A stretch of DNA of 40,055 nt from Myxococcaceae bacterium (GTDB lineage: Bacteria > Myxococcota > Myxococcia > Myxococcales > Myxococcaceae). Shown piece by piece: positions 9,190 through 18,191 of the stretch. The stretch is from the NCBI GenBank assembly GCA_020247085.1, contig JADCJJ010000350.1:1-40055 (forward strand), written 5' to 3'. The translations under genes were made by a program, and so were the position numbers. Every line of letters begins with the position of its first letter. Positions within the stretch are counted from its first letter, which is position 1. The notes under the pieces are model-generated. The model saw only the letters and a list, made by a program, of their open reading frames with translations, made no database searches and had not been told where the DNA came from.

Positions 9190-9927
9190 TCACCGGGGGC
9201 GCCGCGCAACCAGCAGGGCCTCGACGTTCCCGGCGGGCCCCGGGGCCGGAGAGTCGATGACGCCCTGCACCTCGAGGCCGAGCGCGGCGACGCAGGCGCG
9301 CACCTTCTCGATGGCGCCGGCGCGCGCGGCCGCGTCCCGCACCACGCCGCCCTTCTCGAGCTGTGCGGGCCCCACCTCGAACTGCGGCTTCACCAACGCC
9401 ACCAGCGAGCCCCCGGGCGACAACCTCGGCAGCACCGACGGCAGCACCAGGGTGAGCGAGATGAAGCTGACGTCGATGACGACGACCGACACCGGCTCGG
9501 GTAGCGCCTCGTCGCTCAAGTGCCGGGCGTTGACGCGCTCGTGGCTGATGACCCGCGGGTCGGTGCGAAGCTTCTCGTGGAGCTGGCCGTAGCCGACGTC
9601 GATGGCGTGCACCTTCACCGCCCCGCGCTGCAGCAAGCAGTCGGTGAAGCCCCCGGTGCTGGCACCGACATCGGCGCACGTCGCCCCGGTGACGTCGATG
9701 CCGAAGTGCGCGAGCGCGGCCTCGAGCTTGAGCCCCCCGCGGGAGACGAACCGCACCCCCTCGCCCTTGAGCCGCACCGCGGCGTCGATGGGCACCCGCG
9801 TACCGGGCTTGTCGTGGCGCTGGTCATCCACCACCACCTGGCCGGCGAGGATGAGGGCTTGCGCCCGGGCGCGGCTCTCGGCGAGGCCGCGCGCCACCAG
9901 CAGCAGGTCGAGACGCTCCTTCTTCAC
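9190..9927 (-). CDS. tlyA: TlyA family rRNA (cytidine-2'-O)-methyltransferase / hemolysin A-like, S4 domain
   Basis: N-terminal S4 motif RLDLLLVARGLAESRARAQALILAGQVVVDD; CADVGASTGGFTDCLLQRGAVKVHAIDVGYGQL is the TlyA SAM-binding motif. Confidence 0.9.
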   Translation of the reverse strand: MKKERLDLLLVARGLAESRARAQALILAGQVVVDDQRHDKPGTRVPIDAAVRLKGEGVRFVSRGGLKLEAALAHFGIDVTGATCADVGASTGGFTDCLLQRGAVKVHAIDVGYGQLHEKLRTDPRVISHERVNARHLSDEALPEPVSVVVIDVSFISLTLVLPSVLPRLSPGGSLVALVKPQFEVGPAQLEKGGVVRDAAARAGAIEKVRACVAALGLEVQGVIDSPAPGPAGNVEALLVARRPR

Positions 9928-11654
9928 GACGCGAGCAGCTCCCGGGCGGCCCGCGCCAGCCCGACGGCGTCGAGCCCCAGCGCACGCCGCTGGGCGTTCG
10001 CCTCGCCGTGGCGCACGAAGTGGTCGACGGGCAGCGCGAGCCCCCGCACCTTCGGAGACAGGCGCCGCTCGACGAGCACCTCGCGCACCGCGTCGGCGAG
10101 CCCCCCCCGGGGCGTCGCCTCTTCAGCAAGCACCAGCGCGCCGGTGCTGGCCGCCTCCGCCACCAGCGCCCCGTCGAGCTGCGCCAGGTCGCCGGCGTCG
10201 AGCACCCCGAAGCCCGCCGGTCGCGCCGCCTCGAGCGCCGCCAGCGCCGTGACGCCCGTGGAGACGAAGGCGAGCGGCGCCGCCCCGGGCCGGTGGAGCC
10301 AGCGGCTCGCTCCGGGCGCCGCGATGCCCGCCGGCCGGACCGCCTCGGGCAGCACCCCCCGGGGAAAGCGGAGCACCGAGGGCCGCCCCCGTCGGAGGGC
10401 GTCGTCGAGGAGCGGCTCGAGCTCGTCGGCGAACACCGGCGAGGTGATCGAGAAGCCCGGGAGCGGCCGCAGGAACGACACGTCAAAGGCCCCCTGGTGC
10501 GTCGCGCCGTCGGCCCCGACCAGCCCGGCGCGGTCCACCGCGAACACCACCGGCAGGCCCGGGAGCGCGACGTCGTGCACGAGCTGATCGTACGCGCGCT
10601 GCAGGAACGTCGAGTAGACGCAGACGACGGGGCGCAGGCCCGTCGTCGCCAACCCGGCGGCGAAGGTGACGGCGTGCTGCTCGGCGATGCCGACGTCGAA
10701 GACGCGCGACGGGAAGCGCGCCTTCAGCCCCACCAGCGAGCTGCCCTCGAGCATCGCCGGGGTGATGACCACCACCCGCTCGTCGACGGCCAGCCGCGCC
10801 TCGAGCGTGCGCGCGAACGCCTCGGACCAGGTCGAGCGGCCGCCTCGCGTGCGCACCAGCTTCCCGTCGCGCAGCTCGTACGGCCCCATGGCGTGACCGC
10901 GCGTCTGCGGGTCGTCCTCGGCGGGGCCGAAGCCCCGCCCCTTCTGCGTGCGCACGTGCAGCAGCACCGGCTTCGTCGAGGCCTTCGCCGCCCGCAGCGC
11001 GGCGACCAGCCCGCGCACGTCATGCCCGTCGAGGGCCCCCACGTAGACGAAGCCCAACGCCTCGAAGAAGCGCCGCGCGTCGTGCTCGAGCATCGCGCGC
11101 ACCGCGCCCACGTTCGTCGAGATGCTCATGCCGTTGTCGTTGAGCACCACCACCAGCCCGCGCGAGGCCACCGCCGCGTGGTTCAACCCTTCGAACGTCA
11201 GCCCGCCCGTCAGCGCCCCGTCGCCCACGATGACCACCACCTGCCCCGGTGCCCCCGTGCGGTGGAGCCCCTCGAGCATGCCGACAGCCACCGACACCGC
11301 GGTGCAGGCGTGGCCCGCCCCGAAGGCATCGTGCGGGCTCTCGATTGGGTCGAGGAACGGCGCGAGCCCCCCCTCTTGCCGCAGCGTGCCCATGCGCGCG
11401 GCGCGGCCGGTGAGCAGCTTGTGCGCGTAGGCCTGGTGCCCGACGTCGAAGACGAGGCGGTCGACGGGCGTGCGGTAGACGCGGTGGAGCGCCACGATGA
11501 GCTCGACGGTGCCCAGCGAGGCACCGAGGTGTCCGCCGACGGCGCCGCAGGTGGCGATGATGGCCTGCCGGAGCTCGGCGCACAGCCCGTCGAGCATGCC
11601 CTCGTCGAGCGCGCGCACGTCGGCCGGCGAGGTGAGGCGCTCGAGCACCGTCAC
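9924..11654 (-). CDS. dxs: 1-deoxy-D-xylulose-5-phosphate synthase
   Basis: Transketolase-like: GHLGASLGTVELIVALHRVY, FDVGHQAYAHKLLTGR, VIVGDGALTGGLTFEGLNHA, DVGIAEQHAVTFAAGLA. GTG start at 11654 overlaps the upstream stop; the longer ORF extension to 12308 is antisense/out-of-frame readthrough. Confidence 0.95.
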   Translation of the reverse strand: MTVLERLTSPADVRALDEGMLDGLCAELRQAIIATCGAVGGHLGASLGTVELIVALHRVYRTPVDRLVFDVGHQAYAHKLLTGRAARMGTLRQEGGLAPFLDPIESPHDAFGAGHACTAVSVAVGMLEGLHRTGAPGQVVVIVGDGALTGGLTFEGLNHAAVASRGLVVVLNDNGMSISTNVGAVRAMLEHDARRFFEALGFVYVGALDGHDVRGLVAALRAAKASTKPVLLHVRTQKGRGFGPAEDDPQTRGHAMGPYELRDGKLVRTRGGRSTWSEAFARTLEARLAVDERVVVITPAMLEGSSLVGLKARFPSRVFDVGIAEQHAVTFAAGLATTGLRPVVCVYSTFLQRAYDQLVHDVALPGLPVVFAVDRAGLVGADGATHQGAFDVSFLRPLPGFSITSPVFADELEPLLDDALRRGRPSVLRFPRGVLPEAVRPAGIAAPGASRWLHRPGAAPLAFVSTGVTALAALEAARPAGFGVLDAGDLAQLDGALVAEAASTGALVLAEEATPRGGLADAVREVLVERRLSPKVRGLALPVDHFVRHGEANAQRRALGLDAVGLARAARELLAS

Positions 11655-12538
11655 GTCGTTCGCTCCACCGCGTAATCGGCCATCGCCGCCAGCGGGCCCG
11701 GCGTGGGCTCGACCACCCGCACGGCCTCCTTCGCGCGCGCCGCGAGGTCCAGGGCGAGGCGGCGTGACGCGTCGAGGCCGATCACCGCTGGGAAGGTGAA
11801 GCGCCCTGCGGCGGCGTCGGCGTTCGAGGGCTTGCCCAGCTGCTCCGGCGTCGAGGTGACGTCGAGGACGTCGTCGGCGATCTGGAACGCGAGCCCCAGG
11901 GCGTCGCCGTACTGCGCCGCCGCCTCGCGCGCCGCCGCCGGGCCTCGCGCGGCCAGCACGCCGAGGCCGCAGGCGGCCTTGATGAGCGCACCCGTCTTCA
12001 GCCGGTGGAGCGTCAGCAGGTACGCCTGCTCCGCCGGGCGGTCGGCGGCGATGTCGAGCACCTGCCCGCCAACCATGCCCCCGGCGCCGGCGGCCACGGC
12101 CAGCAGCGCCACCAGCTCGCCGCGCACCGCCTGCTCGCCCGCCAGCCCCGTCGCCAGCAGGGCGAAGGCGTCGGTCAGCAGCGCGTCGCCCGCGAGGATC
12201 GCCATCGCCTCGCCGTACACCTTGTGGCTCGTGGGCCGGCCCCGCCGCAAGTCGTCGTCGTCCATCGCTGGTAGATCGTCGTGGATGAGCGAGTAGGTGT
12301 GAATGCACTCGACCGCACAGGCCGCGTCGTCAGCCACGGGCCCCCCGCCTGAGAGGGCGTCGGCGAAGGCGAGCGTCAGCAGCGGGCGCAGCCGCTTCCC
12401 TCCGCCGAGCAGCGAGTAGCGCATCGCCTCGGCGAGGGCGGCTGGCGCCCGCCCGGCGAGGGTCTGCATGCGGGCGTCGAGCAGCGCCTCGACGCGCGTC
12501 TGCATACCGCCGAGCCAGGAGGAAAAGTCGAAGGGCAT
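11651..12538 (-). CDS. ispA: Polyprenyl (farnesyl/geranylgeranyl-type) diphosphate synthase
   Basis: First Asp-rich motif LIHDDLPAMDDDDLRRGRPTSHKVYGEAMAILAGDALL; second motif FQIADDVLD. Start at MPFDFSSWL preferred. Confidence 0.93.
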   Translation of the reverse strand: MPFDFSSWLGGMQTRVEALLDARMQTLAGRAPAALAEAMRYSLLGGGKRLRPLLTLAFADALSGGGPVADDAACAVECIHTYSLIHDDLPAMDDDDLRRGRPTSHKVYGEAMAILAGDALLTDAFALLATGLAGEQAVRGELVALLAVAAGAGGMVGGQVLDIAADRPAEQAYLLTLHRLKTGALIKAACGLGVLAARGPAAAREAAAQYGDALGLAFQIADDVLDVTSTPEQLGKPSNADAAAGRFTFPAVIGLDASRRLALDLAARAKEAVRVVEPTPGPLAAMADYAVERTT

Positions 12539-12623
12539 GCCCTTCTCTGTCACGACGCCGGCAACTTCGCACGGACGTCGCGCGGCGCCCACGGGCCACG
12601 GCCCCTGGCCCGGCGGCAGCGGT

Positions 12624-12983
12624 TCAGAACGGCACGTCGTCGTCGGCTTCGGCCCCTTGCGCCGGAGCCCGGCGCGGCGGCGGCGGCCGGGCCGCGACGG
12701 GGGCCTGGGGCGCGACCTGCCCGACGGGCTCGCGCACCTCGACCGGTGCGGTGCGGCCGTCCTCCGAGAGGAGCTGCTCGATGCGCTTCTCGGCCTCGGA
12801 GAGCAGCGCCTCGCCCTTCTTCACCAGAGTGATGCCCTCGGCGAAGCGCTCGAGCGAGTCCTCGAGCGCCAGCGAGCCGCCCTCGAGGGCCTCGACGATG
12901 AGCTCGAGCCGCTTCACCACGTCGTCGTACTGCCCCTTCCCGCCTGCCGTCTGGGTCTTCGCCACCTCGTCACTCCCTTCCAC
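12624..12983 (-). CDS. xseB: Exodeoxyribonuclease VII small subunit with Pro-rich linker and SSB-like C-terminal tail
   Basis: YDDVVKRLELIVEALEGGSLALEDSLERFAEGITLVKKGEALLSEAEKRIEQLL is canonical XseB; C-terminus ...EADDDVPF*. Confidence 0.95.
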   Translation of the reverse strand: MEGSDEVAKTQTAGGKGQYDDVVKRLELIVEALEGGSLALEDSLERFAEGITLVKKGEALLSEAEKRIEQLLSEDGRTAPVEVREPVGQVAPQAPVAARPPPPRRAPAQGAEADDDVPF

Positions 12984-14691
12984 GCGTCGTCGCCTCGACC
13001 AGCACCTCGAGGGAATCGCCTCGATCGAGCCGCACCGTCAACCGCTCGCCGGGCGCGACGTCGGCGGCGCGGCGAACGACCGGCCCGTCGAGGCCGCGTC
13101 GCACCAGCGCGTAGCCCCGGCCGAGTACCGACAGCGGGCTGAGCGCCTCGAGCCGGCCCGCCAGCGCCCGCAGCGCCGCGCGCTCCTGCTCGACCCGTCG
13201 CGCCAGCGCCCTCGGCAGGCCGTCCCTCGCCTGGGCCAGCGCGCCCCGGGCGTCACGCAGCCGCGCCGCCGGCGAGGCGCGCTCGAGCGCCAACCGCAGG
13301 CGGTGGAGCCCGTCGCGCGCCTCGCGCTGCCGGCGGCTTTGCGCGGCGCGCGCGCGGGCCGTCAGGGCCGTCAGCAGCGCCCGCTGCGCCGTGAGCCGGG
13401 CCTGGGGGCGCAACTTCGCCAACCGGCCCTCGAGCACCGCGAGCGCACCGCGGCGGCGACGAAGGGGCCGCTCGACGCCGCGGCGCAGGCCTTCGCCCAG
13501 CTCGGCGAGGTGAAGCCGCCGGTGGGTGAGCTGCCGCCGGGGGTCTCCGAGCCCGCCGCGCAGCGACTGGAGCCGGTGCTGCGCCTCGAGCAACCGCCGG
13601 CCCGCCGCCTGCGCGAGGCGGCGCTGCATCACCTCGAGCCGCGCTTCGAGGTCGGCCAGCACCGGCGCCACCAGCTCGGCGGCCGCGCTCGGCGTCGGCG
13701 CGCGGTGGTCGGCCACCAGATCCGACAGGGTGACGTCGATCTCATGGCCCACCGCCGAGACGACCGGCACCGGGCACTCGAAGATGGCGCGCACGACGCG
13801 CTCCTCGTTGAACGCCCAAAGGTCCTCGACCGACCCGCCGCCCCGGGTGACGACGATGACGTCGACGTCGGTCTTCGCCAGCCACCGCAGGGCCCGGACG
13901 ATCTCGGCCTGCGCCCCGTCTCCCTGCACGCGCGCGTCGCACAGCAGCACCGGCAGGCGGGGGTGGCGCCGGTGGAGCACCTTCATGAAGTCGCGCCAGG
14001 CGGCGCCCGACGCGCTCGTCACCACCCCCACGCGCCGCGGCACCACCGGGAGGCTCAGGCGGGGCTTCGTGCGGCGCTCGCCCAGCAGGCCCTCGTGCGC
14101 GAGCTTCGCCTTGAGCTGCTCGAAGGCGAGGGCCATGGCCCCCACCCCCTCGGGCTCGACGCGCTGCGCGATGAGGCTGTACCGGCCCTGCGGCTCGTAC
14201 ACGTTGAGGCCGCCCTCGACGATGAGCGACAGCCCGTCGCGGAGCTGGAACTTGAGCGTGCGCGCCATCGACTGCCAGACGCGTACGTCGAGCTGGGCGC
14301 CGGCGTCCTTGATGGAGAAGTAGAGATGGCCCCGCGTGTTGGGCCCGCGGAACCCCGTCACCTCACCGCGCACCAGCACCCGCGAGAAGCGCGGCTCGAT
14401 GGCGTCCTTCAGCTGCGCCGTGAGCTCCGAGACCGTGAGCACCCGCCGTGAATGAGGCTCCGGGGCCGGCCGGCGCCAGGCCGGGATGGGAGCGGCGGCC
14501 TCGACGGCGACCGCCTCGCGCACGGCGCCTGAGGGCTGCTCGCCACGGGCCAGGGTCGCCGGTCGAGGCCCCTTCGACGCGGCTGACTCCCGGTTCACGC
14601 TCCCGGCCGGCACGCCGCTGTCGGGCGGCTTCGACCCGGACGGTGCGGGCGCCGGGGGGCCGGGGCCTCCGAAGAGGTCTGCCTGCTTCAT
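12970..14691 (-). CDS. xseA: Exodeoxyribonuclease VII large subunit with about 80-aa N-terminal disordered extension
   Basis: OB-fold LTVSELTAQLKDAIEPRFSRVLVRGEVTGF; catalytic core VGVVTSASGAAWRDFMKVLHRR, VIVVTRGGGSVEDLWAFNEERVVRAI, PVVSAVGHEIDVTLSDLVADHRAPTPSAAAEL. Confidence 0.95.
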   Translation of the reverse strand: MKQADLFGGPGPPAPAPSGSKPPDSGVPAGSVNRESAASKGPRPATLARGEQPSGAVREAVAVEAAAPIPAWRRPAPEPHSRRVLTVSELTAQLKDAIEPRFSRVLVRGEVTGFRGPNTRGHLYFSIKDAGAQLDVRVWQSMARTLKFQLRDGLSLIVEGGLNVYEPQGRYSLIAQRVEPEGVGAMALAFEQLKAKLAHEGLLGERRTKPRLSLPVVPRRVGVVTSASGAAWRDFMKVLHRRHPRLPVLLCDARVQGDGAQAEIVRALRWLAKTDVDVIVVTRGGGSVEDLWAFNEERVVRAIFECPVPVVSAVGHEIDVTLSDLVADHRAPTPSAAAELVAPVLADLEARLEVMQRRLAQAAGRRLLEAQHRLQSLRGGLGDPRRQLTHRRLHLAELGEGLRRGVERPLRRRRGALAVLEGRLAKLRPQARLTAQRALLTALTARARAAQSRRQREARDGLHRLRLALERASPAARLRDARGALAQARDGLPRALARRVEQERAALRALAGRLEALSPLSVLGRGYALVRRGLDGPVVRRAADVAPGERLTVRLDRGDSLEVLVEATTRGRE

Positions 14692-16457
14692 TGCCGCTGC
14701 AGCTCGTCCAGCCGGGACTTCGCCTTCTGGTGCGCCGTGTCATCCTCGGGCGTCATCGCGAGGACCTCTTTGAACAGCTTGGCGGCCTCGTCTGCGCTCG
14801 AGTCCTTGAGCTGGTAGCCGCGCAGGTAGATGTCGTTGGCCTTGGTCCGCGCATCCTGGATGATTGCGTTCGCCGCCGGGTGCTGGGCATCGACCTCGAG
14901 CACCTTCCGGGCGCTCCCGATGGCGCGCACCCAGTCTCCGACGGTCTTCGAGCGCGACGCCTCGAGCATGAACACCGACGACACCTTCGTCTTGATGGGC
15001 TTGGCGAGGTCGCTCGACTGACCTCCGGCGATCTTCTTGTCGAGCACGTACAGGGCCCACAGGTCGGCCGAAGACAGCCCCTCGAGCCCCTTGAACTTCG
15101 CGTCGAACTCCCGCAGCTGCGCCTCGAGCGACCGACACTGGGCGCTCCTGGCCGCGCAGGCCTGCGCGAGCGACACCGCGCCCGACTGATCGCCGTTGCG
15201 AAAGCGGTTCATCACCTCGAGGTGCGGCGTGTCGGGCGCCGGCGGCGGCAGGTTCGGGTTCTTGATGCGCGCGATGTTGTCATCGGCCTGCTTCTTGATG
15301 TCAGGCGCGTCACGGTCTTCGGGGCGCGCGGTCAGCACGTCTTCGGCCATCGCCTTCACCTGCTCCATGGTGGCGAGGTCGCGCGGCGCCGAGGCCAGCT
15401 TCTTGCGGGCGTCGATCACCTTCTCGCCGAGCCGGGTCTCGAGCGTCGCCCTCAGCGTCTCGAGCCGCTTCTCGGTCGCGGGGATCTTCGTCTTCACCTT
15501 GCCGAGAAGCGTCGACGCCTGCGCGAGCTCGTCGGCGGCGAGGGCTTTGCCCGCGTCGGTGAACAGCTGCTCGTTGGGCACCTCGCGGTTGGCCGTCTCG
15601 AGGTACGTCGAGACCGACTTCTTCTCGTCGGGCTTGAGGACCCGCACCTCGTCGTCCTGCGCCTGCACGCTCTCGAGCGTCTGCCGCGCCTCATCGAAGC
15701 GCCCGTCGACGATGAGCTTCTTCGCCGTCTGGAACTCTCCCAGCAGCGCATCCCGCTGCTCCTTGACGATGGCGGCCTTCGCGCGCTCCGCGGCCAGCTT
15801 CTTGTTCTCGATCGCCTTTCCGCCCACGGCGAACGCCAGGAGCACAACGAGCACCGTCGCGGCAGCGACGAGCAGCCGCCGCTTCTTGCGTGCGAGCACC
15901 ACCGGGTCTCCGTCGAGGCGCGCGGCGCGCGAGGTCCGCGGACGGCTGGCCGCGCCCCCTCCCGTCCGCGCCGTTCGAACCGGAGGTCGCCGCGCGCTCG
16001 CGACCAGCGCGTCCTGCGCCGGCGCGGCGCCCTCACCTCCGACGAACTGGAACTCGCTGTCTCCGAGGGTGATGACGTCGTCGCTCGAGAGCAACCGCTC
16101 CTCGCCGACGGCCTCTCCGTTGACGAGTGTCCCGTTGCCCGAGCCGAGATCCGACACCGCCCACCCCTCGTCGGTCTTCCGGACGAGGGCGTGCTTTCGG
16201 CTCACCGAGGTGTCAGGCACCGACACGGTGGCGTCCGTCGCCCGCCCGATCGTCACCTCGTCCTCGGTGAGCTCGAACTCCTGCCCCGACGCCGGCCCGG
16301 CCGAGCAGACGAGCTTCGCCACCGGCCTTGGGGCCGCCACGGGGGCTGGGCGTCGCGCGCGGGCCGCGGGGCCCTGCCCCGTCGCCGTGCGCGTCCGCGC
16401 TGGGGGATTCTTCGACGGGGGAGGCATCGACGTCTGGCTCCTAGGTTCCTGCCGCAT
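14688..16457 (-). CDS. FHA-domain membrane protein with C-terminal helical (TPR-like) region
   Basis: FHA motif VTIGRATDATVSVPDTSVSRKHALVRKTDEGWAVSDLGSGNGTLVNGE; TM segment KKRRLLVAAATVLVVLLAFAVGG; long helical tail. Overlaps the 3' end of tadC by 17 bp. Confidence 0.88.
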   Translation of the reverse strand: MRQEPRSQTSMPPPSKNPPARTRTATGQGPAARARRPAPVAAPRPVAKLVCSAGPASGQEFELTEDEVTIGRATDATVSVPDTSVSRKHALVRKTDEGWAVSDLGSGNGTLVNGEAVGEERLLSSDDVITLGDSEFQFVGGEGAAPAQDALVASARRPPVRTARTGGGAASRPRTSRAARLDGDPVVLARKKRRLLVAAATVLVVLLAFAVGGKAIENKKLAAERAKAAIVKEQRDALLGEFQTAKKLIVDGRFDEARQTLESVQAQDDEVRVLKPDEKKSVSTYLETANREVPNEQLFTDAGKALAADELAQASTLLGKVKTKIPATEKRLETLRATLETRLGEKVIDARKKLASAPRDLATMEQVKAMAEDVLTARPEDRDAPDIKKQADDNIARIKNPNLPPPAPDTPHLEVMNRFRNGDQSGAVSLAQACAARSAQCRSLEAQLREFDAKFKGLEGLSSADLWALYVLDKKIAGGQSSDLAKPIKTKVSSVFMLEASRSKTVGDWVRAIGSARKVLEVDAQHPAANAIIQDARTKANDIYLRGYQLKDSSADEAAKLFKEVLAMTPEDDTAHQKAKSRLDELQRQ

Positions 16458-17331
16458 TGTTGAACACGAACGCGAAGACGATGGGTCCGAAGAGCACCAT
16501 GAACACCGTGGGGAAGATGCAGGCGATGAGGGGGAACAGCATCTTCACCGGCGCCTCGTTCGCGAGCTTCTCGGCGCGCTGGGTTCGCTCGATGCGAAGC
16601 TGCGTCGACTGAATGCGCAGCACCTTGCCGAGGCTCGTGCCCATCTTGTCGGCCTGGATGAGCGCCGTGACGAACTGCGTAAGCGCGGGCAGGTCGACCC
16701 TGAGGATCATCGACTTGAGGGCCTCTTCGCGCGTCTTACCCATCTTGAGCTGCTTGAGCACCAGGTTGAGCTCTTCGCGCAGGGGCCCCGCCTTGCCCTT
16801 CTCGACCACCTTCGCCAGCGCGGCCGTGAAGTCGAGCCCCGCCTCGACCGAGAGCGTCAACAGGTCGAGGTTGAACGGCAGCGCCCGGCTGATCGACAGG
16901 TGCCGCTTGGTGACTTTGTCGTTGAGCCAGATGAGGGGGTAGAACAGTCCGATGAGCGCGCCGACGAGCGCCCACAGCAGGTTCACGTTGAGGAAGTTGG
17001 CGACGATGAGCCCGAACAGCACGCCCACCACGAAGCCGATCTCCTGGAAGGCCATGATGTCTTCGGGCTTCCAGTTGCTCGCCTCTCCGCCCTTGATGAG
17101 CTTGCGCCCCATACCGGCCTCGTAGCCGGGCCACATGAAGCGCCGGTTCATCGACCCCAGCTTGCGCACCGCGACTGCGCCAGCGCCCTGCATGCCGCCG
17201 GCGGACTCCTCTTGCACCTCGACCACGAACTGCTCGAGCAGGTTCGTGTAGACCCCCATCGCGAACAGGGCGACCGAGGCGACGGTCAGCATCGCCGTCA
17301 GCACCATCAAGATGGTCGTCAACGGATCCAT
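16441..17331 (-). CDS. tadC: Type II secretion system F family protein, TadC-like
   Basis: SISRALPFNLDLLTLSVEAGLDFTAALAKVVEKGKAGPLREELNLVLKQLKMGKTREEAL is characteristic of TadB/TadC T2SSF domains. Confidence 0.88.
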   Translation of the reverse strand: MDPLTTILMVLTAMLTVASVALFAMGVYTNLLEQFVVEVQEESAGGMQGAGAVAVRKLGSMNRRFMWPGYEAGMGRKLIKGGEASNWKPEDIMAFQEIGFVVGVLFGLIVANFLNVNLLWALVGALIGLFYPLIWLNDKVTKRHLSISRALPFNLDLLTLSVEAGLDFTAALAKVVEKGKAGPLREELNLVLKQLKMGKTREEALKSMILRVDLPALTQFVTALIQADKMGTSLGKVLRIQSTQLRIERTQRAEKLANEAPVKMLFPLIACIFPTVFMVLFGPIVFAFVFNNAAGT

Positions 17332-17338
17332 CGGCGCC

Positions 17339-18184
17339 TCAGATGTCGATGTTGGTGATGCGGCGAATGATGAGGACCCCGAGGATCTCCATCACCATGA
17401 TCGCCGCCACGAGGATGTAGCCGAACCAGTGATCGAGCATCGGCTCCATCAGGTCCGGGCGCATGTAGTTGAGCACGACGCCCAGGATGAGCGGCATCGC
17501 CGAGACGACCCAGCCCTGGAGCTTGCCCTGCGCCACCAGCGCCTCGATCTTCCCCTCGAGGCGGAAGCGCTCGCGGATGGTGCCCGACAGCGTCTCGAAC
17601 ATCTCGGCCATGTTGCCGCCGAGCTGCCGCGAGATGTTGGTCGACACCGCCACCAGGTCCATGTCGTCGGAGCCGACCCGGCGCGCCATGTTGTTGAGCG
17701 CCTCCTCCATCGGCACGCCCAGCTTCACCTCCTTGGTGAAGAGACCGAACTCCTGCTGCAGCGGCGGGTACGAGTCCTTCGCGATCTGCTCTGTCGCCTG
17801 CTGGAACGTCAGGCCCGCCTTGAAGGCGTTCGCCATCGCCTGCAGCGCATCGACGAGCTGCTGGTTGAACTTCTTGATGCGCTTCTTGCGGTAGTGCTTC
17901 ACCAGCAGCATCGGCAAGAAGAAGCCGAAGATCGTCGCCCCGATGCAGACCAGCGGGTTGATGACGAAATACGCGAACAGGCCCAGCAGCGCCATCGACG
18001 CCACGTTCAGCACCAGCATCTGGCGGGGGTCGATGAACAGGAACATGTCCGACAGGTCGTTCATCGACTTGACGATGTACCGCTCCTGGTACTGCTCGAA
18101 GGCCCTCGAGAGCACGCCCGCCACGACGAGCGCGAGGAAGAACACCGAGCCGGTCACCAGCAGCGCGACGAGTCCAGAGAGCAT
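17339..18184 (-). CDS. tadB: Type II secretion system F family protein, TadB-like
   Basis: FNQQLVDALQAMANAFKAGLTFQQATEQIAKDSYPPLQQEFGLFTKEVKLGVPMEEALNNMARRVGSDDMDLVAVSTNISRQLGGNMAEMFETLSGTIRER. Confidence 0.9.
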   Translation of the reverse strand: MLSGLVALLVTGSVFFLALVVAGVLSRAFEQYQERYIVKSMNDLSDMFLFIDPRQMLVLNVASMALLGLFAYFVINPLVCIGATIFGFFLPMLLVKHYRKKRIKKFNQQLVDALQAMANAFKAGLTFQQATEQIAKDSYPPLQQEFGLFTKEVKLGVPMEEALNNMARRVGSDDMDLVAVSTNISRQLGGNMAEMFETLSGTIRERFRLEGKIEALVAQGKLQGWVVSAMPLILGVVLNYMRPDLMEPMLDHWFGYILVAAIMVMEILGVLIIRRITNIDI

Positions 18185-18191
18185 CGGGGCC

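Noticed and set aside
11655-12308. N-terminal extension of the dxs ORF to 12308
   Set aside because: Overlaps the entire ispA gene in another frame; the Dxs family start fits the GTG at 11654 with a typical GTGA overlap.
12300-14451. Long plus-strand ORFs opposite xseA/xseB (e.g. 12751..14451)
   Set aside because: Antisense to unmistakable xseA/xseB; arginine/histidine/glutamine-rich shadow composition.
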